Below are positions 41,412 through 50,972 of a DNA stretch of 64,000 nucleotides, in pieces. Under the pieces are notes generated by a model. It had not been told where the DNA came from, did not search any database, and worked only from the letters and a program-made list of their open reading frames with translations. The position numbers and the translations under genes were made by a program. Origin of the DNA: JAFGJU01 sp964570935 (GTDB lineage Bacteria > Eisenbacteria > RBG-16-71-46 > JAFGJU01); NCBI GenBank assembly GCA_964570935.1, contig CAZMZP010000060.1, positions 1 to 64,000 on the forward strand, written 5' to 3'. Numbering within the stretch: position 1 is the first letter of the stretch; the number at the start of each line of letters is the position of its first letter.

Positions 41412-44075
41412 ATGATCGGGAAGACGGTTTTCCACTACCGGATCCTCGAGAAGCTCGGTGAAGGCGGCATGGGCGTCGTCTACAAGGCGCTCGACCTCAA
41501 GCTTGAGAGGCACGTGGCTCTCAAGTTCCTGCCGCACGAAATCAGTATTGGAGAAGAAGACAGGGCGCGCTTCCTTCAGGAGGCCAGGGCGGCCTCCGCC
41601 ATCTCGCACGCCAACGTGTGCGTCATCCACGACATCGCGGAGCACGACGGCCAGCAGTTCATAGTCATGGAGTACGTGGACGGCAAGACGCTGGGGCAGA
41701 TGGCGCCGATTAAGAAAGTGCAGGATGCCCTCGGCTACGCCATACAGGTCGGCGAGGCGCTCGAGGCGGCTCACGCGAAGGGAGTAGTGCATCGTGACGT
41801 AAAGACGGACAACATCATGGTCAACGCCGGCAATCAGGCCAAGGTGATGGATTTTGGGTTGGCCAAGCTGAGGGGTTCTCTCAAGCTGACCAAGACGACC
41901 AGCACCGTGGGCACGCTCTCGTACATGGCGCCGGAGCAGATACAGGGTGGGGAGGTTGACGCCCGGTCGGACATATTCTCTTTCGGCGTAGTGCTGTACG
42001 AGATGCTGACGGGCCATTTGCCGTTCGTGGGGGAGCACGAGGCGGCGGTGATGTATTCGATCGTGAACGACAGTCCTCAGCCGATACAGAAGCACAGGCC
42101 GGACTTGTCGTCGGAGCTGCTGCACATCATCAATCGGGCCCTGGAAAAGGACCCGGAAGAACGTTACCAGAACGTGCACGACATGGTGATAGACCTGAGG
42201 CGGGCAAAGAAGGAGACGTCGCGGGTATCCCGGTCCGCGATAATGCCGTCAGCGACCGGCCAGACTGGACCGAACGTCTTCCGGGAGGGAGAGGCGCCGG
42301 TCGCAGCGACGGTGGCTGCGTCTCGCAAGGAGATAATGAAGGGGGGAGTCGCCCGGCGGCTCAGACTCTTCGGCGTCATGGGACTCGCAATAGCGGCTAC
42401 TGCGGTCGCCCTGTTTGTTCTGCTACCCGAGCGCCCGCCCAGGCTGAATCCCGACATGTCATTTCGTACGCTGGACACTCCATTCACCGAGATAGACTTC
42501 ATGGGTCTGTCGCGGGACGGAGGCTGGGTCGCATTCAGCGCCCGCGACGCCAAGAGGGAGTGGTCGGTCTATTTCATGAACGTTGCAAAGGGTGAGCCCA
42601 GGAGGCTGGTAACAGAACAGTACACCCGGTTTGACTACACCGAGATATCGCCGGACAACAGCGAAGTCCTTTTCGGCGCGAGTAAGTCCGGGTTGCTGAC
42701 AGCCGTGTACGTTGTCTCTTCTGCCGGCGGAACGAGCAGGAAGGTCGTGGAGCCGGGCATAGGCGCCAGATGGCGGCCGGACGGGCAGCTCATCGGCTAC
42801 ATCAAGGACGGGAGCCCGGCCGCCCCAAGCCGATCCGGGAAGTTCGAGTTCTGGACCGTTAGGCCTGACGGCAGCGACAACCGTCTCGTGTTCGTGGATA
42901 GCATGAGCTTCTTGGCGAGCTATTGTTTTGACTGGTCCCCGCAGGGAGACCGGATAGCCTGGCTCAGGTCACTTCCGGGCTACGGAGAGATCTTCATCCG
43001 TGACCTGGACTCAGGAAGAGAGCGCCAGCTCACGCACTACAGGAAACCGATTACCGAGATCGCCTGGGCCTCAAACAACCAGATATTCTTCACGTCCAGC
43101 AGGACTGGCTACACCAATGTCTGGATGATCCCGGCCGGCGGCGGCGAGGCAGTGCAGGTTACCAAAGGCGGCGGAGCTGACTACGGTGTCCGGGTTTCCG
43201 CTGACGCGAAGCGGATGCTGTACGTGCAACAGCTCAAGATAGCCAACGTCTGGACTGCCGGCATCGACGGCAGCGGTGCGCGGCAGCTCACATTCGACAA
43301 CCATCCCGTGGACAATTCAATGTTTTCGCCCGACAAGAAGCACGTCTCGTTCACGGTGTTCTCGTCCGACCCGCTGCTACCGCGCACGCATGTTTTCCTG
43401 ATGGAGGCAGACGGCACGGGACGGACCCAGCTGACGCACGGAGATGACCTGTACGACAACGCCACCTGGTCTCCTGACGGCAGATACATGACGTATTCTT
43501 CTCAGCGTCCGGACGAGCCCGATGATTCCTCCCGAGTCTACCTGGCGGACGCGCCGAACCTGACAGCGCCCAGGCTGATAGGCAGAGGGGGTCGGGTTTT
43601 TTGGATCGCTTCTGACAAGATTGTCGTTATGAGTGGGTTCCCGCGAGTCCGCAGCACCCTCTACTCCGCCACGACCGGCGAAGTGATTGAGGTGGCCGCG
43701 GACTCTACCTGTCGATTTCCTCTGCCCGACGGCGCCCACGTGCTCATTTGGGATCTCAGAAGCGGGCACGAGGGGTGGTGGCTGGAAACTGTGGGCAAGG
43801 GCGGGAGCGGGGAACTCGAACAGATTCTCTCCGGGGACTACTGTTTCAGCGCGCGTGCAAGCGTCAGCCTCAAGTTCCTGCTGTATGGGCGGCCCGACGG
43901 ACAGCTGTGGCGAGTGTCTCTCCCGGACGGAAGGCATGAACGCATGCCCGCGGTATTCGACGGGGTCAATCCGTTCTTTCTTGACGTTCAGCTGAGCCAT
44001 GACGACAAGAGTGTCGTGTACGGCAAGAGTCGTCTCGAGGGCAGACTGGTGCTTGTCGAAAACCTCTTCAAGTAG
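41412..44075 (+). CDS. Ser/Thr protein kinase with TolB/PD40-type beta-propeller ectodomain
   Basis: 887 aa, AAGGAG 6 nt before the ATG. Pkn-type Hanks kinase (residues ~8-270): glycine loop LGEGGMGVVYKA, Lys38 in VALKFLP, catalytic VHRDVKTDN, DFG in VMDFGLAK, SYMAPEQ, and SDIFSFGVVLYEMLTG. A single membrane segment (~residues 318-338, FGVMGLAIAATAVALFVLLP) follows. The exterior part consists of WD40-like PD40/TolB blades (FSPDKKHVSFTVFSSD, WSPDGRYMTYSSQRPDE, WSPQGDRIAWLRSLPG). A membrane receptor kinase; ligand unknown. First of three related kinases in a row, 49 nt upstream of the second. Confidence 0.93.
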   Translation: MIGKTVFHYRILEKLGEGGMGVVYKALDLKLERHVALKFLPHEISIGEEDRARFLQEARAASAISHANVCVIHDIAEHDGQQFIVMEYVDGKTLGQMAPIKKVQDALGYAIQVGEALEAAHAKGVVHRDVKTDNIMVNAGNQAKVMDFGLAKLRGSLKLTKTTSTVGTLSYMAPEQIQGGEVDARSDIFSFGVVLYEMLTGHLPFVGEHEAAVMYSIVNDSPQPIQKHRPDLSSELLHIINRALEKDPEERYQNVHDMVIDLRRAKKETSRVSRSAIMPSATGQTGPNVFREGEAPVAATVAASRKEIMKGGVARRLRLFGVMGLAIAATAVALFVLLPERPPRLNPDMSFRTLDTPFTEIDFMGLSRDGGWVAFSARDAKREWSVYFMNVAKGEPRRLVTEQYTRFDYTEISPDNSEVLFGASKSGLLTAVYVVSSAGGTSRKVVEPGIGARWRPDGQLIGYIKDGSPAAPSRSGKFEFWTVRPDGSDNRLVFVDSMSFLASYCFDWSPQGDRIAWLRSLPGYGEIFIRDLDSGRERQLTHYRKPITEIAWASNNQIFFTSSRTGYTNVWMIPAGGGEAVQVTKGGGADYGVRVSADAKRMLYVQQLKIANVWTAGIDGSGARQLTFDNHPVDNSMFSPDKKHVSFTVFSSDPLLPRTHVFLMEADGTGRTQLTHGDDLYDNATWSPDGRYMTYSSQRPDEPDDSSRVYLADAPNLTAPRLIGRGGRVFWIASDKIVVMSGFPRVRSTLYSATTGEVIEVAADSTCRFPLPDGAHVLIWDLRSGHEGWWLETVGKGGSGELEQILSGDYCFSARASVSLKFLLYGRPDGQLWRVSLPDGRHERMPAVFDGVNPFFLDVQLSHDDKSVVYGKSRLEGRLVLVENLFK

Positions 44076-44124
44076 CCGGCGGGTCGTGGGGCCGGCCTGC
44101 GGCTGCTTCTGCGGGTGAGCGCAC

Positions 44125-47103
44125 ATGATAGGCAAGACAATATCGCACTACCGCGTCCTCGAGAAGCTCGGCGAAGGCGGCATGGGCGTCGTCTACAAGG
44201 CCCAGGACACGAAGCTTGACCGCATTGTCGCCCTCAAGTTCCTCGCGCCCGAGCTCACACGTGAGCCGGTTGCGAGGGAACGCTTCATCCACGAGGCGAA
44301 GGCCGCCTCCGCGTTGGACCATCCCAACATCTGCACTATCCACGAGATCGACGAGGCCGAAGGCCAGACCTTCCTGGCGATGGCCTGCGTCGAGGGGCAG
44401 ACCCTCAGACAGAAGATCGGCGGAGGGCCGTTGAAGGTGGAAGACGCCGTGGACATCGCCGTCCAGATCGCGCAGGGGCTGGAGGAGGCGCACGAGAAAG
44501 GCATCGTACATCGGGACGTCAAGAGCTCCAACATCATGGTGACGCCCAAGGGTCAGGTCAAGATCATGGACTTCGGCCTGGCCAAGCTGGCGGGTGGACC
44601 CAGGGTGACCAAGACGGGCACCGCGGTCGGCACCGTCGCCTACATGTCGCCGGAGCAGGCCCGTGGCGAAGACGTGGACCAGCGGACGGACATTTGGTCT
44701 CTGGGGGTCATCATCTACGAAATGGTGACAGGCAGGCTGCCGTTCAGGGGCGATTACGAGCAGTCCGTCGTGTACAGCATCCTGAACGAGGCGCCGGAGC
44801 CGGTGACTGCCGTTCGGTCAGACGTTCCGATGGAGCTCGAGCGCATAGTCGGCAAGGCCCTCGAGAAGGAGCCCAAGAGACGCTACCAGAGAGTGGGCGA
44901 CATCCTGGTGGACCTGCGCAATTTCCAGGACAGGAGTCCGGGGCGGCAGATGGCGCCCGCCATGGCAGTCCGGGCCCAGAGCCCCGCCCGATTGCCGGCG
45001 GACCCGGGGTCCGGTGTGTGGTTGTCGGAAGCTCGTTCGGCTCCGCCCGGCCGCCCCAGTGTTCGCAAGTTCCTGCTGCCGGTTCTGGTACTAGTGGCCG
45101 TCGCTCTGGCCATTGCGATAGGCCTGAGAATACAGGTGGGCCGGCAGCCGGCCGCAATCGCCGAGGAGAATTCTCTCGCAATCATGTACTTCGACAACTT
45201 GGCCCAGCCGGGAGACCCGGACAGACTGGGTGAGATAGTAACGGAGCTCCTCATTACCGGACTCTCTGAGTCGCAGTACGTGCAAGTAGTCTCCAGTCAG
45301 AGGCTGTACGACACGCTCAAGCTACTGGGCAGGGAGGGCCAGAAGACAATCAATCGAGATGTCGCTTCGCAGGTGGCCAGGAAGACGAACGCAAAATGGA
45401 TGCAGACCGGAAGCGTCCTGCAGGAGAAACCGGAGCTGGTCCTCACTTCCCAGCTTGTGGAGGTCGAGAGCGGCAAAGTCACAGCGTCGCACAGAATCAC
45501 GGGTGCTCCGGGCGAGACCATATTCTCTCTCGTGGACAGGTTGGCTGCGGCTGTCAAAGCCGATCTTTCACTGCCTGCCGCCGCCCAGAAGGAGGAGCGC
45601 CCGGCCCTCGTGGACATGACTACTCAGTCGCAGGACGCATATCGGTACTTTCTGGAGGGATGGGACGCGCTGCGCAAGTTCTACACAGCTGATGCCAGGG
45701 TCGCTTTTGAGAAGGCCGTGGAGCTCGATTCGACGTTTGCCTTCGGATACTACATGCTGAGCATCGTCGGGGAAGCTGCCCAGAGGCAGAGCATGATTGC
45801 CAAGGCCGTCAAGTACTCAAGCCATGCAAGCCATCTGCAGAGGTTCTACATCAGGGCTCAGGAAGCCGAGCTGGCGCGGGATTTTCCACGTGAGATAGCG
45901 GAATTCGAGAAAATGCTGGAGCGCTACCCGCAGGAGAAGGCCGCGTACTTGCTTCTGGGGGACTTGTACCATCTGGCCCTGGGGCAGCACGCCGACGCCG
46001 TCCGCTGTTACGAGAAGGCAATCGAGATGGACCCGCTGTACAAAGAGCCGTACAACATGCTCGCCTACGCTTACTATGACGCCGGCGATTTCGAGAAGTC
46101 GATCTGGGCCATCAACAAGTACGTCTCCATCGCGCCGGACGAGGCAAACCCGTATGACACCAGGGCCGACCTGTACGCGTGGAATGGTCATGTTGGAGAG
46201 GCCATCCAATCGTACACGAAGGCCCTGGAGATTAAGCCCGACCTCTACATGAGCCTTCAGAAGCTCGCGACGATGTACCTATTCGAAGGAGACTACGCGA
46301 AGGCTCAGAGCTGCTGTGACAGACTAATCGCCTCGCCTGACAAGGACGCCAGGTCGTTGGGTCGAGCCGTCATGGGTGCAATGTATGCCTACCAGGGGAG
46401 GCTGCGCCAGGCATTGCAGGTGCTGGATGACGGCCTTGCCGCGGACAGGATGGAGCGGGTTGAGAGCAACCCCGTCGTCTTCAAGCACGTTATGAGGGCA
46501 ATCATCCATCTGGAGCAGAAGAGGGGCGTTCTGGCCATGATCGACGCGGAGGCGGCCTTGCAGATCTCGAGAAAGAACCGTCTCGACTTTCCCGTGCACG
46601 ATCGGGACCTCTACGTGTACTTCCTGTCAAAGTCCGGGAATGTGCCAAGAGCTCTGGAAGCGGCCGATGGCTTGAAGAGAGACATCGGTACGAGCGACCT
46701 GCCCTCCATGCAAGCCTACTGGCGAGCGCTCGGCGCCATAGAGCTTGCCAAAGGGAATCCGTCCTACGCCGTCGTTCATCTGGAAAACGGAGTTGCCGGT
46801 CTCAGTGCTACCCACAAGCCCTGGAGGATTCTCCTGGCGCAGGCCTATCTGGAATCGAACAGAGTTGGAGAGGCGGTCGGTGTTCTGGAGCGGCAAGTCT
46901 CGACTTACGTCGGCCCATGGAACCCGATTCTGATCAGAAACGCGCACTACCTTCTGGGGCTTGCGTACGAAAAATCGGGCTGGAGGGACAAGGCCATCCA
47001 ACAGTACCAGGACTTCCTGGAAATCCTCAAAGACGCGGACCCGGGAATCGCCGAAGTGGAAGACGCAAGAGCCAGACTGGCACGGTTGAAGGGCAGAACC
47101 TGA
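44125..47103 (+). CDS. Ser/Thr protein kinase with FlgO/TolB-N-like and TPR ectodomain
   Basis: 992 aa. Kinase domain (~8-270) very similar to the previous gene (LGEGGMGVVYKA, Lys38, VHRDVKSSNIMV, MDFGLAK, AYMSPEQARGED). It has a membrane helix at ~315-335 (LLPVLVLVAVALAIAIGL), then a TolB-N/FlgO-like domain (NSLAIMYFDNLAQPGDPDRL ... ELLITGLSESQYVQVVSSQRLYD; AKWMQTGSVL; VEVESGKV), then about eight TPR-like helices (DPLYKEPYNMLAYAYYDAG, ALEIKPDLYMSLQKLATMYL). This arrangement resembles kinase-adenylate-cyclase-like TPR proteins of FCB and acidobacterial genomes. Likely a membrane kinase with protein-binding repeats outside. Partners unknown. Confidence 0.92.
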   Translation: MIGKTISHYRVLEKLGEGGMGVVYKAQDTKLDRIVALKFLAPELTREPVARERFIHEAKAASALDHPNICTIHEIDEAEGQTFLAMACVEGQTLRQKIGGGPLKVEDAVDIAVQIAQGLEEAHEKGIVHRDVKSSNIMVTPKGQVKIMDFGLAKLAGGPRVTKTGTAVGTVAYMSPEQARGEDVDQRTDIWSLGVIIYEMVTGRLPFRGDYEQSVVYSILNEAPEPVTAVRSDVPMELERIVGKALEKEPKRRYQRVGDILVDLRNFQDRSPGRQMAPAMAVRAQSPARLPADPGSGVWLSEARSAPPGRPSVRKFLLPVLVLVAVALAIAIGLRIQVGRQPAAIAEENSLAIMYFDNLAQPGDPDRLGEIVTELLITGLSESQYVQVVSSQRLYDTLKLLGREGQKTINRDVASQVARKTNAKWMQTGSVLQEKPELVLTSQLVEVESGKVTASHRITGAPGETIFSLVDRLAAAVKADLSLPAAAQKEERPALVDMTTQSQDAYRYFLEGWDALRKFYTADARVAFEKAVELDSTFAFGYYMLSIVGEAAQRQSMIAKAVKYSSHASHLQRFYIRAQEAELARDFPREIAEFEKMLERYPQEKAAYLLLGDLYHLALGQHADAVRCYEKAIEMDPLYKEPYNMLAYAYYDAGDFEKSIWAINKYVSIAPDEANPYDTRADLYAWNGHVGEAIQSYTKALEIKPDLYMSLQKLATMYLFEGDYAKAQSCCDRLIASPDKDARSLGRAVMGAMYAYQGRLRQALQVLDDGLAADRMERVESNPVVFKHVMRAIIHLEQKRGVLAMIDAEAALQISRKNRLDFPVHDRDLYVYFLSKSGNVPRALEAADGLKRDIGTSDLPSMQAYWRALGAIELAKGNPSYAVVHLENGVAGLSATHKPWRILLAQAYLESNRVGEAVGVLERQVSTYVGPWNPILIRNAHYLLGLAYEKSGWRDKAIQQYQDFLEILKDADPGIAEVEDARARLARLKGRT

Positions 47104-47215
47104 GCCGCAGTAGCCCGTGTGCCGCGACTGGAGAGCGCTGTCTGACGGGCATAGTTCTGCTTTCAGTTTTTGGCGTAACCATTGGAGAATTGACCCTGCC
47201 ACGTTGAGGAGGCTC

Positions 47216-50200
47216 GTGTACAAGCCTGGTGCGACAATCTCCCACTACCGCATCCTGTCCAAGCTCGGCGAGGGCGGCATGGGAGCCGTCTACAGGGCCG
47301 AGGACACGAAGCTCAAACGCACAGTCGCGCTCAAGTTTCTGCCTTCCGACCTGACCGGCGACCAGGAGGCCCAGGGTCGCTTCGTGCGTGAGGCTCAGGC
47401 CGCCTCAGGTCTCGACCATCCCAACATCTGCACAGTCCATGAGATTGGCACCAGCGCCGACGGCCAGATGTTCATAGCCATGGCCTGCTGCGAAGGCGAG
47501 TCGCTGAAGAAGAGACTCGAGCGCGGGCCACTCAGACTGGAAGAGGCAGTGAGCATCGCCGCCCAGACTGCCCGGGGGCTCGCCAGGGCACACGCGAAGG
47601 GCGTCGTTCACAGAGACGTCAAGCCCGGCAACATCATCGTGTCTGACGACGGCACGGTGAAGATTGTTGATTTCGGCCTGGCCAAGCCGGCGGGACGCTC
47701 GGTGCTAACGAGAGCCGGAATGACCGTGGGCACGCCCGCATACATGTCTCCCGAGCAGGCGCGCGGGGACGCGGTTGACCAGCGCACCGACATTTGGTCC
47801 TTGGGCGTCGTGCTGTACGAGATGCTGACCGGCGAGCGTCCGTTCAAGAGTGAGTATGAACAGGCGCTGGTGTATTCCATATTGAACGAAGAGCCGCGGC
47901 CGATGACGAGTGTCAGGACTAATGTGCCCTGGGCGTTGGAACAAGTAATCATGAGGGCCATGGCCAAGAGCTTGGACGAGCGCTACCAGAGCGCCGAGGA
48001 GATGCTGGCCGACCTGACGGCACTCGCGCAGGAGCTCGCGCTTGATGCGTCCGCGCAGGCTTCCGGTCCCGAGCGCTCTCCTCTGACCGAGGGAGCAGGG
48101 CAACGCCCATCATCCCAGACGCGCTCGACAGCGCAAACACCTCTGCCACAGGGACTGCGGCAGCCCTGCGCCGAGATACGCAGGCCCGTGTTTGTGGCCA
48201 GAGAGCCCGAGCTCGAGCGGTTGAGAAGTGCGCTCGGCGCAGCGCTCTCGCGCCGGGGAAGGGTCGTGTTTCTGACCGGAGAAGCCGGCGGCGGCAAGAC
48301 GGCCCTGCTGGCGGAGTTCGCCAGGCGCGCCCAGGAGGCCCATCCCGGGCTGATCGTCGCTGGCGGAAGCTGCAACGCGCATACCGGAATCGGCGACCCT
48401 TACCTGCCTTTCCGCGAGATGCTGGGCCTTCTCACCGGAGACGTGGAGGCCGCGTGTGCCGCGGGCTCGATCTCCGTCGAGCACGCCGCGAAGCTGTGGA
48501 ACCTCGTGCCGTTATCCGTCCAGACGCTGGTGGACTCCTATCCCGACCTGATTGACACGTTCGTGTCAGGCGCGAGACTCGTGTCGCGGGCCGCCGTCTT
48601 CTCGTCTGGCAGAGCGGCGTGGCTGCCGCGGCTCAAGAAACTCGTGGAACGCCACGCCTCTGTCCCCGCGGATTCCACCATTCAGCAGGGCAACCTCTTC
48701 GAGCAGTACACGAGAATGCTGCGCACGCTGGCCCGAGAAAACGCTCTGCTTCTGTTCGTGGAGGATCTCCAGTGGGCCGACGCGGGCTCGGTCGGCCTGT
48801 TGTTCCACCTGGGAAGGCAGATAGAGGGACACCGCATCATGGTTATGGGCTCTTACAGGCCTGCGGAGGTGGCGCAGAGACAGGACGGAGTCGGCCGGCA
48901 GCTGGTCTCAGTGGTCAACGAGCTCACGCGCTTATTCGGAGAAGCCGAGGTGCGGGTGGGGCAGGCCGAGGATCGGGATTTCGTGGACGCCTATCTTGAC
49001 AGCCAGCCCAACCGTCTGGGCGACGATTTCCGCGGCACCCTTTTCGGGCACACAAGAGGGCACGCGCTGTTCACGATCGAGCTGCTCCGTGGCATGCAAG
49101 ACCAGGCCATGCTGGTCAGGGACGACCAGGGGCGATGGGTGGAGGGGTCGAGGCTCAACTGGGAGGCGCTCCCCGCGCGCATCGACGCAGTCATCGAAGA
49201 ACGCGTAAGCCGGCTGTCAGAGGAGCTCAGAAGCGTGATAACGCTGGCCAGCGTGGAGGGCGATGAGTTCACCGCGGAAGTGTTGGCCGCGGCGCTGCAG
49301 CGTGAAACAGGAGAGATCGTGCGCCTTCTGAGCGGAGAGCTGGACAGGCGCCATCGTCTGGTGAGCGCGAGAGGCGTGAAACGGGTGGGTGCGCAGCGGT
49401 TGTCCTTGTACAAATTTCAGCACATTCTCTTTCAGAAATACCTCTACAACAGTCTCGACGAAATCGAACGGTCGCACCTTCACGAACAAATCGGCAACAG
49501 GCTCGAGTCGCTGTACGGACAGCAGGCCGAGGACATCGCCGTACGCCTGGCCCGCCATTTCCAGGAAGCCGGCATGGCAGAGAAGGCGGTCGAGTATCTT
49601 CTGCTCGCCGGGAAGCGGGCGGTGAGGGTGTCCGCCAACCAGGAAGCGATAGCGCACTTCAACAGGGCGCTGGAGCTCCTTCAGACGCTGCCGGAATCCC
49701 CCGAGCGCGCGGAGAAAGAGCTCACTCTCCAGCTCGCCCTCGTACCGCCCTGGCAGGCGTCCAAGGGCTTCGCCGCGCCCGAACTCGGTGAGGCGACGGC
49801 CAGAGCTCGCTGTCTCTGCCAGGTGCTCGGGGCCACGCCGAAGTCGTTCGAAGCGCTCGCTCAGCTCTCGACCTACTACGCGACGGTGCCGGAGTACAGA
49901 ACGTCGCTCGAGATCGGGGAACAGCTGCGCGCGATGGCGGCGAAGGCCGGTGACCCAGCGCTGGACGCCATCGTCCACTACACGCAGGTCTGGTCTCTGC
50001 TCAATGTGGCGGAATTCGATAAGGCGCGGGAATGCGCGGAGCGGATGGTCGAGTTCTACGACCCCGGGAAGCACGGCCACTGGGCCTACCTGTACGGATA
50101 CGATTTCGGAGTGATGGCGTTGGCGTTCGGGAGTCTGTTGCAGTGGTTTCTGGGCTTTCCCGATACGGCTCTCAAGTGGGGCAAGGAGTCGGTTGCCGTC

Positions 50201-50902
50201 GCGCGCGGATTGGGGCATCCGTTCACTCTGGCGTTCGCCCTGACAATCGGCTGCGAGCTGCACTGGTTCCTGCTTGACCCCGATTCAATCAAGGCCTACA
50301 CGGATGAGCTGATTCCTCTGGCGGCCGAGAAGCGCTTTGTGTACTGGGAGGGGCACGGCGTCTTCTATCGCGGAGAGAGATGGACTCTGGAAGGACGGAC
50401 CGCCGAGGGGATAGCGGAGATGCGGCGTGGCCTCGCCATGATGCGGGGCACGGGCACGGAGACCTGCCTCACGCGCCTGCTGACGCGAGTGGCCGACGCA
50501 TGCAGAAAGGTCGGCGAGACCGAGCAGGGTCTGTCAGCAGTATCGGAAGCAATGGAGCTGATGCGGAGGTTCGACGAGCGCTACATGGAACCCGAGCTCA
50601 ATCGATTGAAGGGCGAGCTCTTGCTGATGAGGCGGGGGTCGGAGGCAGGGGCAGGGGCGGGCGTTGGGTCGGGAGCAGAGGCCCAGGCCGAGAAGTGCTT
50701 CCTGGAGGCTCTCGACGTCTCCCGAAGACAGAACGCCAGGTCCTGGGAGCTTCGGACCACCATCAGCCTGTGCCGCCTGTGGATAAAGCAGGGCAGGCAA
50801 GAGGAGGCACGCGCGCTGCTGCCGGCGGTCTATGGTTGGTTCACCGAGGGATTCGACACTCCGGACTTGCAGGAGGCCAGGGAGGTGCTAAGATTAGTCT
50901 GA
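47216..50902 (+). CDS. Ser/Thr protein kinase fused to AAA ATPase and TPR domains
   Basis: 1228 aa from the GTG at 47216 (GAGGAGG just upstream, spacing short). Kinase domain at ~12-280 (LGEGGMGAVYRA, Lys40, VHRDVKPGNIIV, VDFGLAKPAG, AYMSPEQARGD). After a Pro/Ser/Gln linker comes an AAA_16-type STAND ATPase: VARERELE-like entry (FVAREPELERLRSAL), Walker A FLTGEAGGGKTALLAEF (~residue 350), Walker B LLLFVEDLQWADAGS. The C-terminal ~500 residues are TPR-like helices. No membrane segment, so cytoplasmic, unlike its two neighbours. Similar kinase-ATPase-TPR fusions (PknK-like) control transcription or act as scaffolds. Near the C-terminus a Gly/Ala-rich low-complexity run is visible. Confidence 0.92.
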   Translation: MYKPGATISHYRILSKLGEGGMGAVYRAEDTKLKRTVALKFLPSDLTGDQEAQGRFVREAQAASGLDHPNICTVHEIGTSADGQMFIAMACCEGESLKKRLERGPLRLEEAVSIAAQTARGLARAHAKGVVHRDVKPGNIIVSDDGTVKIVDFGLAKPAGRSVLTRAGMTVGTPAYMSPEQARGDAVDQRTDIWSLGVVLYEMLTGERPFKSEYEQALVYSILNEEPRPMTSVRTNVPWALEQVIMRAMAKSLDERYQSAEEMLADLTALAQELALDASAQASGPERSPLTEGAGQRPSSQTRSTAQTPLPQGLRQPCAEIRRPVFVAREPELERLRSALGAALSRRGRVVFLTGEAGGGKTALLAEFARRAQEAHPGLIVAGGSCNAHTGIGDPYLPFREMLGLLTGDVEAACAAGSISVEHAAKLWNLVPLSVQTLVDSYPDLIDTFVSGARLVSRAAVFSSGRAAWLPRLKKLVERHASVPADSTIQQGNLFEQYTRMLRTLARENALLLFVEDLQWADAGSVGLLFHLGRQIEGHRIMVMGSYRPAEVAQRQDGVGRQLVSVVNELTRLFGEAEVRVGQAEDRDFVDAYLDSQPNRLGDDFRGTLFGHTRGHALFTIELLRGMQDQAMLVRDDQGRWVEGSRLNWEALPARIDAVIEERVSRLSEELRSVITLASVEGDEFTAEVLAAALQRETGEIVRLLSGELDRRHRLVSARGVKRVGAQRLSLYKFQHILFQKYLYNSLDEIERSHLHEQIGNRLESLYGQQAEDIAVRLARHFQEAGMAEKAVEYLLLAGKRAVRVSANQEAIAHFNRALELLQTLPESPERAEKELTLQLALVPPWQASKGFAAPELGEATARARCLCQVLGATPKSFEALAQLSTYYATVPEYRTSLEIGEQLRAMAAKAGDPALDAIVHYTQVWSLLNVAEFDKARECAERMVEFYDPGKHGHWAYLYGYDFGVMALAFGSLLQWFLGFPDTALKWGKESVAVARGLGHPFTLAFALTIGCELHWFLLDPDSIKAYTDELIPLAAEKRFVYWEGHGVFYRGERWTLEGRTAEGIAEMRRGLAMMRGTGTETCLTRLLTRVADACRKVGETEQGLSAVSEAMELMRRFDERYMEPELNRLKGELLLMRRGSEAGAGAGVGSGAEAQAEKCFLEALDVSRRQNARSWELRTTISLCRLWIKQGRQEEARALLPAVYGWFTEGFDTPDLQEAREVLRLV

Positions 50903-50972
50903 TTTGCTGAACGACCCCGCAGACCGGGAGCGACTTGCTCTGTTCCGCCAACACAACAAGGGGGGCACATCT

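Noticed and set aside
41412..50902. CRISPR or mobile-element explanation for the repeated kinase-domain DNA
   Set aside because: The repeats are coding, spaced by whole genes, and correspond to homologous kinase domains; there are no terminal inverted repeats or transposase genes.
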